Positions 46,501 through 58,537 of a stretch of 64,000 nucleotides of DNA are shown here, piece by piece. Under the pieces are notes generated by a model. The model was not told where the DNA came from and did no database searches. It was given only the letters and a program-made list of their open reading frames with translations. The stretch is taken from NCBI GenBank assembly GCA_028551475.1, contig CM052361.1, positions 18,541,274 to 18,605,273 of the forward strand. Reading direction: 5' to 3'. Source of the stretch: Casuarina equisetifolia (lineage: Eukaryota; Streptophyta; Magnoliopsida; Fagales; Casuarinaceae). The position numbers were made by a program, and so were the translations under genes. Position 1 is the stretch's first letter, and every line of letters begins with the position of its first letter.

Positions 46501-48446
46501 TAAGTTAAATAATATTAGGGCAGGAGAGTAAAAGATATTAGAACCAATGGCTAGGTTTATTTACATGCTAGTACTTATGCAAAAATATATCTAAACCTCC
46601 AGCTTCACAGTTATGTATCAGTTTGGGAAGATTTGACTGACTTCATGAATTCGTTACTCTGTTCTCATCCATGCTTTTCATATAATACTTTGTAGTATTT
46701 GATATGTTAATATTTGAGGAACATAATTAGATTACCTATACATGGTATTTCTTTCTGTCTTTTATGGATAAACAATTTTTCTTACGATTTGGACCTGTGC
46801 TTGGCATGTTTTATCATATTCCTTAATGGAAAGCTGTGCTACTTTGGTTTCCTAACTGCTCTTCAATGTTGAAGATTGCAAGCAGGTTTACCTTTTGTGA
46901 TATACCCCATTTTCTCGGCAGTTGATCTTTTTGGAATATATCAGGGGCTTAAACACGTCCATCTGCATACACTAACTAAGGTGAGTTATCATTCTTAAAT
47001 TTATAATTCCAAGAACTAATTAAGGGCTTGAAATTGCAGGTGACTCACATTAGATTGTTCACATTTTTTTTTTTTTAAAAGTAACTTTGGACGAAATACA
47101 AACGACTGTCCTCCATCTGTTTTCCCCACCTGTTATTGACCTGGATCTCTATGCTTAGTGGCAGTCTTAGGTGACTGGAATATTAGCCAACTTTTCCCAC
47201 TTGTTTAGGATAAAGGCATTTAAACGGCCAATCTTTTGAAATTCAAATTCCTTTGCCTTCTTCCTTTCTTGGCTTGCTGCCTTGGCTGCTCAGAAGGTTT
47301 CTTCAGTTACTGTTCTTGGGTCCCAAATTGATTTTCCTTCAGAAGTGTCACCGAATAACCTCCTTTCCCTAATCAACTCTAAAGCATCCTCAGGCATGTC
47401 AGCACTCGCTTGAGGAAAAAGATGGACTGTCAACTTGTGCTTGAGTTTGTTCACAAAGTTACAAATATTAGGGCGCATAACTACTTTTCTTATTATGCTT
47501 ATAATGTTATGAAGCTCATGAAGAGACTGTATCGTTGCTCATGTATTCAGGGTAGACTTGAGGTTATACTTAGTACATGGATCGAGTCAGGATGTGTACC
47601 TTCACCTGCGGAAGTTAGTAAAGAGGAGGGAGTTGATTTCCTATGGAGCAAAGGTGAGGTCTGAACCTTATCTCATAGTTCTGTTGTAAGGCTTTCAAAT
47701 AAGCTGCTATGGAATTTAGTACACATGAATGGATTGTATCAGGCAAAGAATCGTGGCCCATCAGAATAGGTTGCATAAATCCCAAGGATCAGTTACCCAG
47801 GTTGTCTGCGATGGCAATGCAATATACAAGTAGTGAGGATTATTACTTCATAAGCATGGAGCTCTTCTCAAAAGGCATGAAAGGAACTAAGCAAGTAAGT
47901 AAATGAGGGAACTTGCAAGCTGGGCTGTCACACGGTTCATCATTAAGCATCTTACCAATCAAGATTCTCTCACATTTTCCCTTTTCTTTTCCATTCGTGA
48001 TTTATGAAACTCTAGGCAGGTATACTTCTGTGTATACGGGAAGGGGCCAGCACAGCAGATATTATCATGGGATTGTTGCAGGTTATCATACACCACTACC
48101 ATTCGATCAATTTCTTTGCTATTGCTGGATGAATGGATACCCTGTCTATAGATAATTGACTTCCATTTGACTTCTAGTATTCTTATGCTTTGTCTGTGTT
48201 CTTTAGGCATGCTATGTCCGCAAGGCCCTTGTCGCAGGCAACAGTTGGTGGGAGGAAATTCTTGGGGATTCTGGTTCACTCAATTCTGCTTATAGTGAAT
48301 GGTCGCAAGTGATGGAGGATAGCAAGCGATATGCGCAAAGGGATTTGTCTCCTGTGAATGAACAATTGCTGGGACTGGGTTGGGCTACTAAAAACATTTT
48401 GTTAACTACACAGGAGCAGGTTCGGTACAGTTTTGTGGATGACTAA
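43544..48446 (+). CDS. RUS4: RUS family protein (DUF647), RUS4-like
   Basis: Ten exons read by splice signals and frame: 43544-44014, 44509-44655, 44907-45053, 46162-46224, 46309-46385, 46875-46980, 47551-47653, 47743-47894, 48016-48081 and 48207-48446, giving 523 aa. The DUF647 core runs from about residue 75 (Y-F-W-D-G-K-C-L-Q-L-V-R-V-D-G-G) through R-D-F-F-I-P, N-Y-M-D-Y-V-K-W-K-F-L-H, GLGRLSRCIYTASLASAFD and FDNLGLLVAAL to about 330. The first about 65 residues are Ser/Pro/Asn-rich and could be a plastid-type targeting sequence. Intron 2 starts with GC (AAAG|GCATGG) and not GT. RUS1 and RUS2 act in root UV-B response and vitamin B6/auxin balance; RUS4 has been linked to male fertility; the molecular activity is unknown. 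The member call rests on sequence memory and on XLG1 lying next door. The ATG at 43544 is the first in frame. Confidence 0.88.
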
Positions 48447-49430
48447 GGATTTTGGATCTTGGATTTTCTCTTTATGATTGGCGGCTTCTCCTTGGCAACA
48501 TAGGAGAGTTTTGGGGATGATTCTTAATGTAAAACTAACAATTTAGGAGGAAGTCATGTATAACGTTCAATTTTAGCCAACGGGCTTTACACAATTTAAC
48601 AGCTTTCCACTTGTAAGAATAAGGTGGTGGACGAGGTTCAAAGTGCACACTGTACATTGGTAATTCACCGATAAAAGGACATACTCTATTTATATTTGCT
48701 GCATTCATCTATTGTAGTCACTTGTCTGGCGTGGTTTTGGAAAGTATGTGATTTGCTTATAAATTTACATATTATTAGCTATCACAAAATACTTCCATTA
48801 AGAGACAGTTCAGCTTAAATGGGTTTGATTTTGCCTGTGTTCAGACAAACGTTTACTTGTTAGTGCTCTCGCTGCCCAGCCTAACTAGCGAATATATCGA
48901 TCTGTGATGGATTACGCGCGTCCCAGCCAAGATCTGTATGACCTGCTTCACAAAATCAGTGATGTATAAAGACAAAGCTCAACCAAGCTCGAGCCACTTC
49001 TTGCGAACCCGCATCTGTTCAAGCTCAAAAACATGTTGCTTCTATACAAAGATCGTATCACTACAGGAAATATCATCGGGTTCGCTACAATGCTAATATA
49101 CTGTTCCATCTCATCTTCTCTTTTACAAACGAATATTTCAAAACGTGTTCAAAGATGACACGGATACATAACCACGCCACAAAAGCACATCTCCAAGAGT
49201 CCATGCATCTTCTGTGGCAATGGCTACAAACAATCGCTGCATATGCACTATTTGCAGCAAGACATTCGGATTCTCAGTACTGGAATGGTCACGCCAATTT
49301 CCAGAAGCAGCAGCACCCGCTCAAGAAAGCAAACTTCTTTTGTCCATTCATTTGCCATTATATGTACACTGGCAGGAAAATTTTCATACAGAAGGGCGGA
49401 CCCATTTACAAGCCTTCTCTGATCTGGACA
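48447..49430. other. Convergent 3' region between RUS4-like and XLG1-like genes
   Basis: The two stop codons face each other 984 bases apart; both 3' UTRs lie here. No gene was seen. Short frames at 49155-49601 are antisense to XLG1. Confidence 0.6.
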
Positions 49431-52400
49431 TCAATGAGAGAAGGAGCTGGCCTCAGTGCTATAAATCGAATACTCACTCAAGCTAAAGTTGCCTCTCTCT
49501 TCATCCCACCTCAGAATTTCTCTTGCGTATTTAAGAGCTGTGTCAACACTATCGGGCTCCAGCCCCTTCACCAGAGAGACATACAACTTCTGCCCAGTTA
49601 GAGAAGCGTAAAGTCTCTTGAACTTCACTGCAATGTAGTGAGATGCCAACTGACCCAGTGAGGGGTTATTATTGATATTGTTGCTGTTGCTGTTGCTGTT
49701 GCTGTTGGAGCGATGCTGGCTGATCATAGGATGAAAATCATCAAACCACTCACAGTCTGTCAATGGTACTCGCTCTATCTTTTCCTCAAACAGATCATAT
49801 TTGTTTAGTATCAGAAGGAAGCTCATCTGATCAAATGTTGGATGATTCACAATATTTTCAAATAATTTTCTGCTCAGCATCATTTTGTTAGCGATAGAAC
49901 CATTCCCATCAACGGAAAATTGGTCATAATCACTGAGAGCAACACAGAATACGACCATTCCAACGTCTTCAAACATCTCCAACCACTTGCAGTTTTCTCC
50001 TAAGCCTCTTGAATGGACTCTAATCAGTTGGTACCTGAGAAACCACAAATAATGTTTAAGATTAAAAAGACAACCATTTTCACATCAATCATAAGGAATG
50101 AAAAGAAACAGAAACTAGTTCAAATTTTGTTCAAAATTAAAGCAACCTAAGCAATAACACACAGAAATTATACTGGTTTAAGAACAGGGAAGTGATTTTC
50201 TCTAATTTTTTTCCAACCTAATGAACATGCCAAAGCAAGAGATCTTGGTAATAGGACCTCTCTATGTAGAGACAGCGGTTGGCTGGGGTCAGGCATATAG
50301 ATAACAAATAACTACTCAAGCGCAGAAAATGCAACTGTCAAATGCCATACATTTGCCCCTTTGTTCACTATAGAAGTTTACGGGACCACATTGATAATAT
50401 ATCATTGTTGCACTACACAGCCTAACTCCAAAGGCCACAATTTGCTTACAGTTCATGCAGCTAATTAAATTTCAAAGGATATTCAAAGGCCCAATAGTAT
50501 ATTCGCCCTGAATGGTGTACTTACAAATATGATATCTAATAATGTTGTGACATGCACTCTATCGAACAATGAACAGTCATTACACAGTTTCCCAATGTTG
50601 AGAATCCAAAGAACTAAGGCTTTGTTCCCACAAGCATGGAACCAATATGCTATGAAATGTGGCACCTACCTAAGCAAAGAATCTTGCTGATCAGCAGCAT
50701 CAATGTCATCATCCGGAGCTGAATCAGGAAACGAGAAGTCCACACAAACAAGCCCATTCGATGAAGTAACACCCTCAGCATAAAGGATATCCAAATTTGA
50801 TGGTTCATAGTCTGTTCTCAATATATTGACAGCCTAAATAGATAGAAATGCAAATTTCAAAAATAGACAACGAATTTCTTTAGCTTTTCATAGTTGGCAC
50901 AAAAGAAAGAAAGAGAACACATCAAAACTTTGCTCAAAGAAAGATGCATCAGTACAAGTATGATCTCAGCTGTAATTGCTCCGGCATGGCAGATTTAGGT
51001 TTCACCAATTTGAAACTATATGAATTTGATAGTCCATAATGCTAAATAAGCTGAACTTGTGCAACTACAAGTTCAACACACTGAGGCTCAGAACCAACTC
51101 TGTATACACTAGAAATCATGCTGTGAACGTTCAGTTAGCTGATTTTCAAGCTTGTGCTTAGGTGTAGTGCAAATGTCACTCCCACGAGATACACATTTTT
51201 ACTAGAAGCAAAAGTTCACCTAGGAACCTCATACTTAATTGCAAAGCAAGTTGTGACTCAGAAACATAATTGTTAACCAGTAGCTTTCTTGATCTAACAA
51301 ATTGACCCATCCGAGGAATGAACAGATTTATCTTACCCGCTCTAAGAAATAACTTGCAACAGTTGGTAGCATTTCTAATTCACTTCTCCTGTTGTATGTG
51401 GCCTGAATTGCTGAATCATTCCATAACTCCTCAATCAGTGGAGCATATTCACGAGTAGCAGCTGGAAAGATTGCTTCCAAATTGCCGGACACCATAGTTT
51501 TGAGAAGCCAATCGGAGAAAGATTTCAGCCTTGGGCCAATGGTATAAATAGTTTTGCCCTCATTCTTATCATTTTTCCCTGTGGTCAACCAGAAGCAACA
51601 ACTTTCAAACACTTGTGTTATACAACAATATATCAACTTCTATATGATCTTGCTGAATCTAATTTCCTCACATGTTTGTAGATCAGTGACCATATACGGT
51701 GAATATGCTTCAAAATCCAAATTGACTAAAGAAGACAAACTAAATCGTTATATGGAAATCAATAATCCCATGTTTCTATCCAACTTGACTAAATCAGTGA
51801 CCATATCCAGTGAATATGCTTCACAAACCAACCGGATCAAAGAAGACAAACTGAAGCATTATATGGAAATTAATACCCCCGTATTTCTATCCAAGAGACC
51901 TTTTTAGATACTTCCGCACAATGTCAGACATCAGCGACTGGCTGTTTGAACTTGGCTCAGAAATATATACATAGGCCAAGCTCAAACTTCAGCTTGGGCT
52001 CTAGTTTGATTTTCAATAATTCTTATCCTGCAAATAATTTCATTCTACACCATAAAATTTACATATCTATGTATATGTATATTCTTATTAACCTATTAAC
52101 ATTAGAGCATCAACAGGTATGTTCTGTGCGCATGTGTGAAATGCGCACACTATTATTACACATGGTAACATAAAATGTATACATATAGATATATGCACAC
52201 CTAAAATTAGTGTAATATATCATCATTACAACTTAACTCCACCAATGTTGAACCCGTATAATCCATGACATATGCACACACAAGTCAAAGAAATCAAGGG
52301 AAAGTGAGAATTGATTTAAACACATATCTGAGGGGTCAATAGTACCAGAAGAATGCTTTATCAACTCATTGAGACTGTCTTCTTCAAAGCGCTCACGACC

Positions 52401-55400
52401 CTCAAGGAGTATACCAAGATAACCATATACATTGCTCAGGATCTTCAACTTAATATTTTCCTGCTCTTCCTCAGAAAAAGGAATGTCCTTGTAAAGAATC
52501 TTGGCCTGAAACACGAACATGAAACCCAGACATAAGCTATTGGAATAAATCATGAATGACTTAGAACATGGACATTGGCGACATTTTTTCTACTGAAAAT
52601 TAAAGGTGCACAGAATGCACCTTCAATCCACAAGCTCACTCTCCATCCATACTTATGGAGGAGGTGCTGCTCTTTAAGGTACAGCTCACTGGAAACTTCT
52701 ATCAGCATTTGCTCTTTCATAGCATTAAAGAAAAGGGAACCAGACCCTAAATCCCAAATGTTTCAATAACATGAATCCTTAAATCATTTAACTTTATCTA
52801 TGGCTATATCTTCTGTTCATCATTTTCAGGATTTCTTGTAAAATGCAAAGTTAAGGTTTATGTTTTATTCTATCCATCATAAACCTCTTCCTTCTAGCTT
52901 TTGGACGATCAAACCAGAAAAGGCCTTTGATTCATACATCTAAATATATGAATATCGAATGATGAAAGTGTAGAATACTAGATGTCTAGGCACGTATATT
53001 ATCGATAGAGATGTATTCCGTAGTGGACTCAAATCAGAAAACAATCCCACAAAATGGTAAAAGTACCAAAGTGAAAAATTGGCTCACTAAAATCATAAAG
53101 AAAACTTCAAACTGAATTTGTTCAATGAATGCAAATGCGAAATTTCAACATAAATTAGGAAGACCTTCTACTTTGTAGCCAAGGTCTCCAAAATCTAACA
53201 ACATATTCGAGAATGATATCTAAAAACTTGCAAGGTATGCTTCACTGGTATTACATTATATACCACAATTAGACAGATATCAAATCATAAGTTTCCAAGA
53301 AATTTGAACTATCATTATAACTACATCTAACCACCAGAAGAAAGGGGAAAAGAAATCATAACTACACTACTCTTAAATGTTTGCACCCCTCAGAGAAATC
53401 TCCTTCATGTTGTTGTATATGGTAAAAGCGGATCACTCTGACAAACTTATATCAACTTCTTCAACATTTGGATTTCCTATAACAGAATGAAATACAAAAT
53501 GCCCCAGCTTCACGTCATGAGTACAGTCAGACTTGATCATTTTCGCATAAAAGAGCAGTGAACGTGATAGATTTTAGGGAATTAATTACACCACCAACAC
53601 CTCACCTGCTTAAATATTGTACTCGCCCCAGATCCATCATATCCAACTAAGAGAAGCTTCTGAAGTGCTCTCTGCTCGAGGTAGTTAGAGACAGCTCTGT
53701 TAATCATGTAACTTCCTTGTTCTCCACAGGGATTTGAAAATTTAGAAGGAACAGGCAGTGACAAGAGTGCACAAACAAGCTTTGTACCAGCCTGAGAAGT
53801 AACGTAAAAGATTTGTGTTGTCAAGACAATGTAAATTGAGTGAAGAATAAAGGCAAAGACGCTTATGCATACATAAGCCATACCTTGCCCCAAATATAAC
53901 CTCTAGTGTTCTTCTGCCCCTCTTCTTGGTATGATCCATCTTCATTCACCCAAAAGTGCGGATAACCAGCGCACTGAACACCTGCCAACTGCAACATTCA
54001 ACAAGGTGGCCTTAAGTATCCCTGTAAGTGAGTCACATCCGACAAAAATTCTGAATGTCTAGAAACTTCAACCTGTAACATTCGAAGCTCAACTTTAGTA
54101 ATCTCCCGACCATTTATAAACACTTGAGTGTTTCCATTGCTAGCATCTGGCTTAATGGGACCCCCAACATTCAGGTGGGGACTAATAATCTTTGAAGGCT
54201 TCTGTCCTTCCTGTTAAATTCAAATAGAAGGATCAAGCTCCATAGTAATGCAAGAAGCTTAATTAACTGAAAAACCAAGCAAGGATACCGCATTTACCTT
54301 TCCCCAAAGACCAGATACTTTATCATACCAATAGTTCCCTGGTTTGAGCTTCTTTGGTGGGTTTGGGCAGGTCTGCAATATAACCAGCTCCTCGTGAGAA
54401 AGAGGTTTTCCATTCACACAAACATACTCTGATGGTAGCTGATTTACTTCACAGAACTTTTCAGCCCTCATTATCTGTTGAACCTCCAGGTCGTTAAGCA
54501 GTCGCTTAAGCATCCGAGAGCACTTGCCCAAATTCCCTCGTTTTGACTCATCAATCGGGAACCCGATGCAAGTAACACATTTCCTCCCTTCTGGCATGGA
54601 GCCCATGGCTCTAAGCACACAATTAGTACAATACTTTGCATCACAAACGATGCATACCTCCTTTTCCGTGAACCTGTTTCCCTTGGAACATCGATAGCAC
54701 GATCCCTTCTTCCCTTTTGTTAGGGAGGCCCTTTTTGCAGGCATAATCTCAGGCTCATTCCTAGTATATTCCTTACCAAAAACATCATCAGACTCAACCT
54801 CACGAAAAGTTACTAGAGGCGGCCGTCTAACATCACAAGTCGATTCGTTGTTGCAGTCCAAAGCCTTCCTAGATGAAACCCGAGACGAGGGGTAATCCAC
54901 ACTCAAAACTGACTCATTCGATGTCCAATCTGCTTGATTCGAATCATTATGAGACTCAAAACTCTCCTTCCCACAGTCAGAAACCCTCAATGCCATCGAA
55001 CTCCCAAGCGACTTATCAAAACTATCGGAAAACTCTATCGTGCTTGAGCTTCCATCTCCACCTAGCAACTCTTGGGAACGGTCACGACTAACAGATGAAA
55101 ACCCCAATGCCCTGGAGCTGTTTGCCGCATCGGACAATTCACCGGACCCAAAATGCCCATTGGAAAACGAGCTACTCAGCTCACCAGACAGCACGCACCC
55201 AGGATTGCCCGCTTCTCTCTCCTCAAAGGCAATCACAGAAGTCGGGGACACAGTTGCTTCCGAACCCAGCTCTAGCTCCTTCGAATCACAAACATTCTCA
55301 TTACTCCGTTCGAACGCAATCACCGAGGTGGGAGAAATCGTAGTACTGGAATGAGAGCCAATTGTTTTTAGCTCTTTGGAGAACTTTTTGCTCCGAGTAT

Positions 55401-55602
55401 CGTGAGCTAGCAGCGGCTGCACAACTGGCAGCGACAGTTTATCCGACAAGGAGACCTGGCCGACCACCGCGGCCACAGGAATCCGTTCAACGTTGATCGG
55501 AACGGCACGGGGGATATCGTAAGTCACCGGCGGGCCACTGTATTCCACGGCAAACGAGTACTCGGCACCATCAACGGCGGCCGATGCTGCAAGCGGAGAC
55601 AT
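49431..55602 (-). CDS. XLG1: Extra-large guanine nucleotide-binding protein, XLG1-like
   Basis: Eight coding exons on the - strand: 55602-54298, 54210-54073, 53988-53884, 53791-53606, 52505-52346, 51578-51337, 50833-50670 and 50034-49431; total 967 aa. The N-terminal half is Ser-rich and plant-specific, then comes a cysteine-rich block with CxxC pairs (C-Y-R-C ... C-I-V-C ... C-T-N-C ... C-V-T-C, about 298-343). The C-terminal half is a G-alpha domain: altered P-loop [13 protein letters not shown] (about 566-578), R-Y-E-like helical region, and N-K-Y-D (844-847) for guanine recognition. XLG proteins pair with G-beta-gamma at the plasma membrane and nucleus in immunity, root growth and stress signalling. 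The P-loop lysine of ordinary G-alpha is missing, as in other XLGs. An Asn/Ser run (876-890) comes from a GTTGCT microsatellite. Confidence 0.92.
49666..49707. repeat. Coding microsatellite in the last XLG1 exon
   Basis: GTTGCT-type units, read on - as AGC AAC, give five Ser-Asn pairs followed by more Asn residues. They lie in a surface loop between the N-K-Y-D motif and the C-terminal helix. Confidence 0.9.
51683..51904. repeat. 111-base tandem duplication in an XLG1 intron
   Basis: The unit from TCAGTGACCATATMCRGTGA at 51683 is repeated at 51794 with about 15% divergence, including the CTATCCAA... end. It lies in the intron between coding exons 5 and 6. No coding function. Confidence 0.85.
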
Positions 55603-57124
55603 TGCTGCTAAACTAACTCAAAACCCTAAAATCAACACCAACCTTGAATTCCAAGCACTAATAACAATAAAAGATAAGCATCCACAGGACAAGCTTCAAG
55701 CCTAACTATCTTAAACTCAAAACCGAAAAAGCAAGGCAACAGTTCCTCAAGTACAGCAGCTCCTGGTCGTTGCGTGCAAAGAAGAAAGAAATGAAGGCCG
55801 GTTGAGCGGGAGCTGTCAAAAGCGTACGGAATTATAGTTCGCTTGGAAACGAAGGGAAGAGAGAAGCGAGAATTGAGAGAGAATCTGGGGAAACGATTTG
55901 AATTTCATTTCTGATAATTGGTGGTGAGAGGTAAGAGAGAAGGAAATCGGAAGGAGAAAACAAATCCCTGGGAAATCCAAGTCCCGGTAAGTCGTGGGTT
56001 GTGCAGTTTGGGAGGGAGGAAAATATGTGTTTGGATTTGGGAAAGTGTGAGTCTGGGTTGGAGAAGGAAAAAGACAGCAAAAGAAGAACAGTCTTCTGCG
56101 TTGGAGTGGGAATCTTGTACCTTTCTGTTTCCCCCTTTCTTTTATTTTTCTTTAATTTTACGACAAGCTTGTTTTGAGTGCTCAACATATTTGTCGTGGG
56201 ATTCTTGCAGCGTAATTCTTTTTTTGTTTTTCCGGAGATGGACAAAAAGTGGTGGATCCCACAAAAAGAGAGACAGATGAGGGCAAGGACGACATGGGGT
56301 CCGCTTACGATTTTTGTCGGCTAGGACCACGTGGTTCGCACACCATGGCCTTGTGTCTGCCTGTCCAGCCCGCAGTTCCTGACCTCTCTGTGTGACCGTG
56401 GAATCGGATACCACGGGTTTTTCATGACGCCATATAAGCATGCGGCCGGCGCGAATGGACAACCCAAAGGTCGTGCTGTGTCATGGGTACGTGGGATTGA
56501 TATATTCAGTGTATAAATAAGAAAAAACCATAATTTTTAGAAGGATCTTTAATTAATAAATAAACTAAAATTTGATCTTCCTTAAATTATAGAGGTATAT
56601 ATCTCTTTCAAACAGACCAAAGATTCGAATATCCCTCAAATGAAATCCCATTTTATCCAAAATTCAGCTGTCCCGACCATACCGGTAACAAGCAGTGGCA
56701 AGTCCCTTGTCGGAGATTAGGGGGTCCGTAATCTCTAAGTTCCATCAGGACATAAAAGAGATTAGTGTCTTGATTCAAACACAAGAGATTAGTGACCTTA
56801 CAAGTCACTACCTTGAGTCGTTTCACGTCGGGCATTAAAGATAAGTAACAAGGTTAATCAATACTATCAATTGTCTCTACTGTCCACCCTGCACTAGGGG
56901 CAATCCACGTTACAGTCAACCGCACAAGGTGTCGGAAGAAAAACAGAGAAAGCGACACGGAAACGAAATTAAATAAGCCCATAATATTCTCTAATTGCGT
57001 TTTCCTGACCAAGAAAATGAAACAACAACCAACGTTATCTAATCAAACTGACCATGGGGAGCCAAGTTCGATGTTGAGTAGTTGATGGGCCAAAAGGGAC
57101 ATCGATGAAATTTGCACAAAGTGT
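55603..57124. other. XLG1 5' region and JGB-like 3' region
   Basis: XLG1 starts at 55602 and reads away to the left; the JGB-like gene ends at 57125. The 55603-56300 part is likely XLG1 leader and promoter (purine-rich on +, with GAGAGA/GAAGG runs near 55855-55965). Nothing coding was recognised in 56300-57124. Confidence 0.6.
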
Positions 57125-58537
57125 TCACGGGGGATCTGTTGAGTTCATTTCTCGCTCAGGGGAGGCGGTTGGAACCGAGTTCCGAGTTGGCCTACCTTTC
57201 TGATGTGGATCGGCTGACCCAGTTGGACCTTGCCCCGAGACCTTCCATATCTTCACGGACTTGTCCAAACTGCCACTGTATAGAATCCATCGCGGCTCGG
57301 CGGAAGATGTTGTCTGGGGATCCTTTTCAATAGCCAAGCACTTCACAGGCCCACTGTGGCCCGTCAACACGGACAAGCATATGTGTTCCACCTCCGAAAT
57401 TCTCTTCCACACACAAATTCCCATGTCGGCGGATCCGCTCACGACTAGGTTCCCGGCCGTGGCTAGGCATAGAACTGCCAGTTTATGGCCTCTCAAAGTT
57501 CCGGCGTGTGTGAGAGAGGTCTCGAGCTCCCAGAAGTTAACGATCCCGTCCGATGAGCCAGAGTAGAGAAGCGTGGCTCCGGGGTTCACAGTTAATGTTG
57601 TCATTGCGCACTCTTGCTTCATTAATGTCTGCGAGAAGAAATGCTTCGTTCCTGTCCCTTGTAACTCTCTACGCCAGACCTTGACGGTGCCATCAGCCGA
57701 AGCAGTGAACACTAAGCCATTAGGACCTTCGACCAAGGAATTCAAAGCATCGTCGTGAGCATTGATTGACTCCATGCACTTGGAGTCCGAGATTCGCCAG
57801 ACTTTAAAGGTTTTGTCCCATGAAGCTGAATACAGGTAGGATCCATCTTCGGTCAAGCTAAGGGAGGAGATGGCATCATTGTGTTTCATCCATAGGATGG
57901 TACTTTGGCGTCTAGCTTCCGCGTAGTTCTTGGGCTTTATCGATCTCTTGATATAATCCCTCAAAGTCGGCAGCGTGTCTAGTCGTTTGAAGACCCTATT
58001 ATTCTTCTTGGACGTCTTCCAAATTCTGATCTTCCCGTCCTGATGGCCCGTGAAGATCTTCTCATCCCCAATGACTATGGCTTTAACCAACCCGCAATTG
58101 GATTTGAACCCCGAGAACTCTTGCTGGTTCTTCCAAACCCGAATGTTCTTGCTGTCAGAGCCAGTAAACAACAAGTCCCCAGAAGCCGCCAGCGAGTATA
58201 TATGCCCTTCTTCGCGGACCAGCGAGCCGATGAGTGAGTTTGGCATGTTATCAGGCCTCGGCGGAGGAAGGGGATTCATGTGGGACGACCATGGGGACCT
58301 GTTGAAAGGCGTCGTCGACGTCGACGTAGACGTCGACGGCTCGTATTGAACACCATCGTCCAAGCCCATCAGAGGATCGGTTACGTTGTAGCTGGCGGGA
58401 CCCTCCTCCATATGTTGATCACCCTCATCATGATCACCCGGATCAATTTTCCTCAACATGTCAAACTTTTGTCCCCGCTTGTTGCTATCTTCCGTGAATA
58501 TACGGCGTCCTCTTGATGTGCTTCTCATTCTATGCAT
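57125..58537 (-). CDS. WD40-repeat protein, JINGUBANG (JGB)-like
   Basis: A single exon of 470 aa. The first about 100 residues are a polar leader with an S-T-S-T-S-T-S-T run. The conserved family start follows ([18 protein letters not shown]), then about seven WD40 units with the usual ends: I-R-V-W near 140, I-R-I-W near 175, F-K-V-W near 240, V-K-V-W near 280, V-N-F-W near 330, I-C-V-W near 370 and V-K-I-W near 425. Together they should form one beta-propeller. I chose the ATG at 58537 (M-H-R-M-R-S-T), but M-R-S-T at 58528 is as likely; a further in-frame extension upstream lacks ATG. In Arabidopsis JGB restrains pollen germination in wet conditions; paralogues are poorly known. The exact member cannot be fixed by eye. 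Confidence 0.88.
   Translation of the reverse strand: MHRMRSTSRGRRIFTEDSNKRGQKFDMLRKIDPGDHDEGDQHMEEGPASYNVTDPLMGLDDGVQYEPSTSTSTSTTPFNRSPWSSHMNPLPPPRPDNMPNSLIGSLVREEGHIYSLAASGDLLFTGSDSKNIRVWKNQQEFSGFKSNCGLVKAIVIGDEKIFTGHQDGKIRIWKTSKKNNRVFKRLDTLPTLRDYIKRSIKPKNYAEARRQSTILWMKHNDAISSLSLTEDGSYLYSASWDKTFKVWRISDSKCMESINAHDDALNSLVEGPNGLVFTASADGTVKVWRRELQGTGTKHFFSQTLMKQECAMTTLTVNPGATLLYSGSSDGIVNFWELETSLTHAGTLRGHKLAVLCLATAGNLVVSGSADMGICVWKRISEVEHICLSVLTGHSGPVKCLAIEKDPQTTSSAEPRWILYSGSLDKSVKIWKVSGQGPTGSADPHQKGRPTRNSVPTASPEREMNSTDPP

Noticed and set aside
47290-47478. Frames inside RUS4 intron 6 on both strands
   Set aside because: No family features, and the flanking exons join correctly across this interval.
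52320-52360. Possible AT-AC (U12-type) intron in XLG1 after T-I-D-P-S
   Set aside because: A normal donor CTG|GTACTA 18 bases earlier (52344-52345 on +) gives the right phase with the next exon, so no rare intron is needed.
54873-55354. Several + strand frames of 72-104 codons
   Set aside because: Antisense shadows of the Ser-rich first exon of XLG1, produced by its codon bias.
58300-58345. GTCGAC-rich palindromic stretch as a regulatory element
   Set aside because: It is the coding sequence for the Ser-Thr run of the JGB-like protein and is explained by that repeat.
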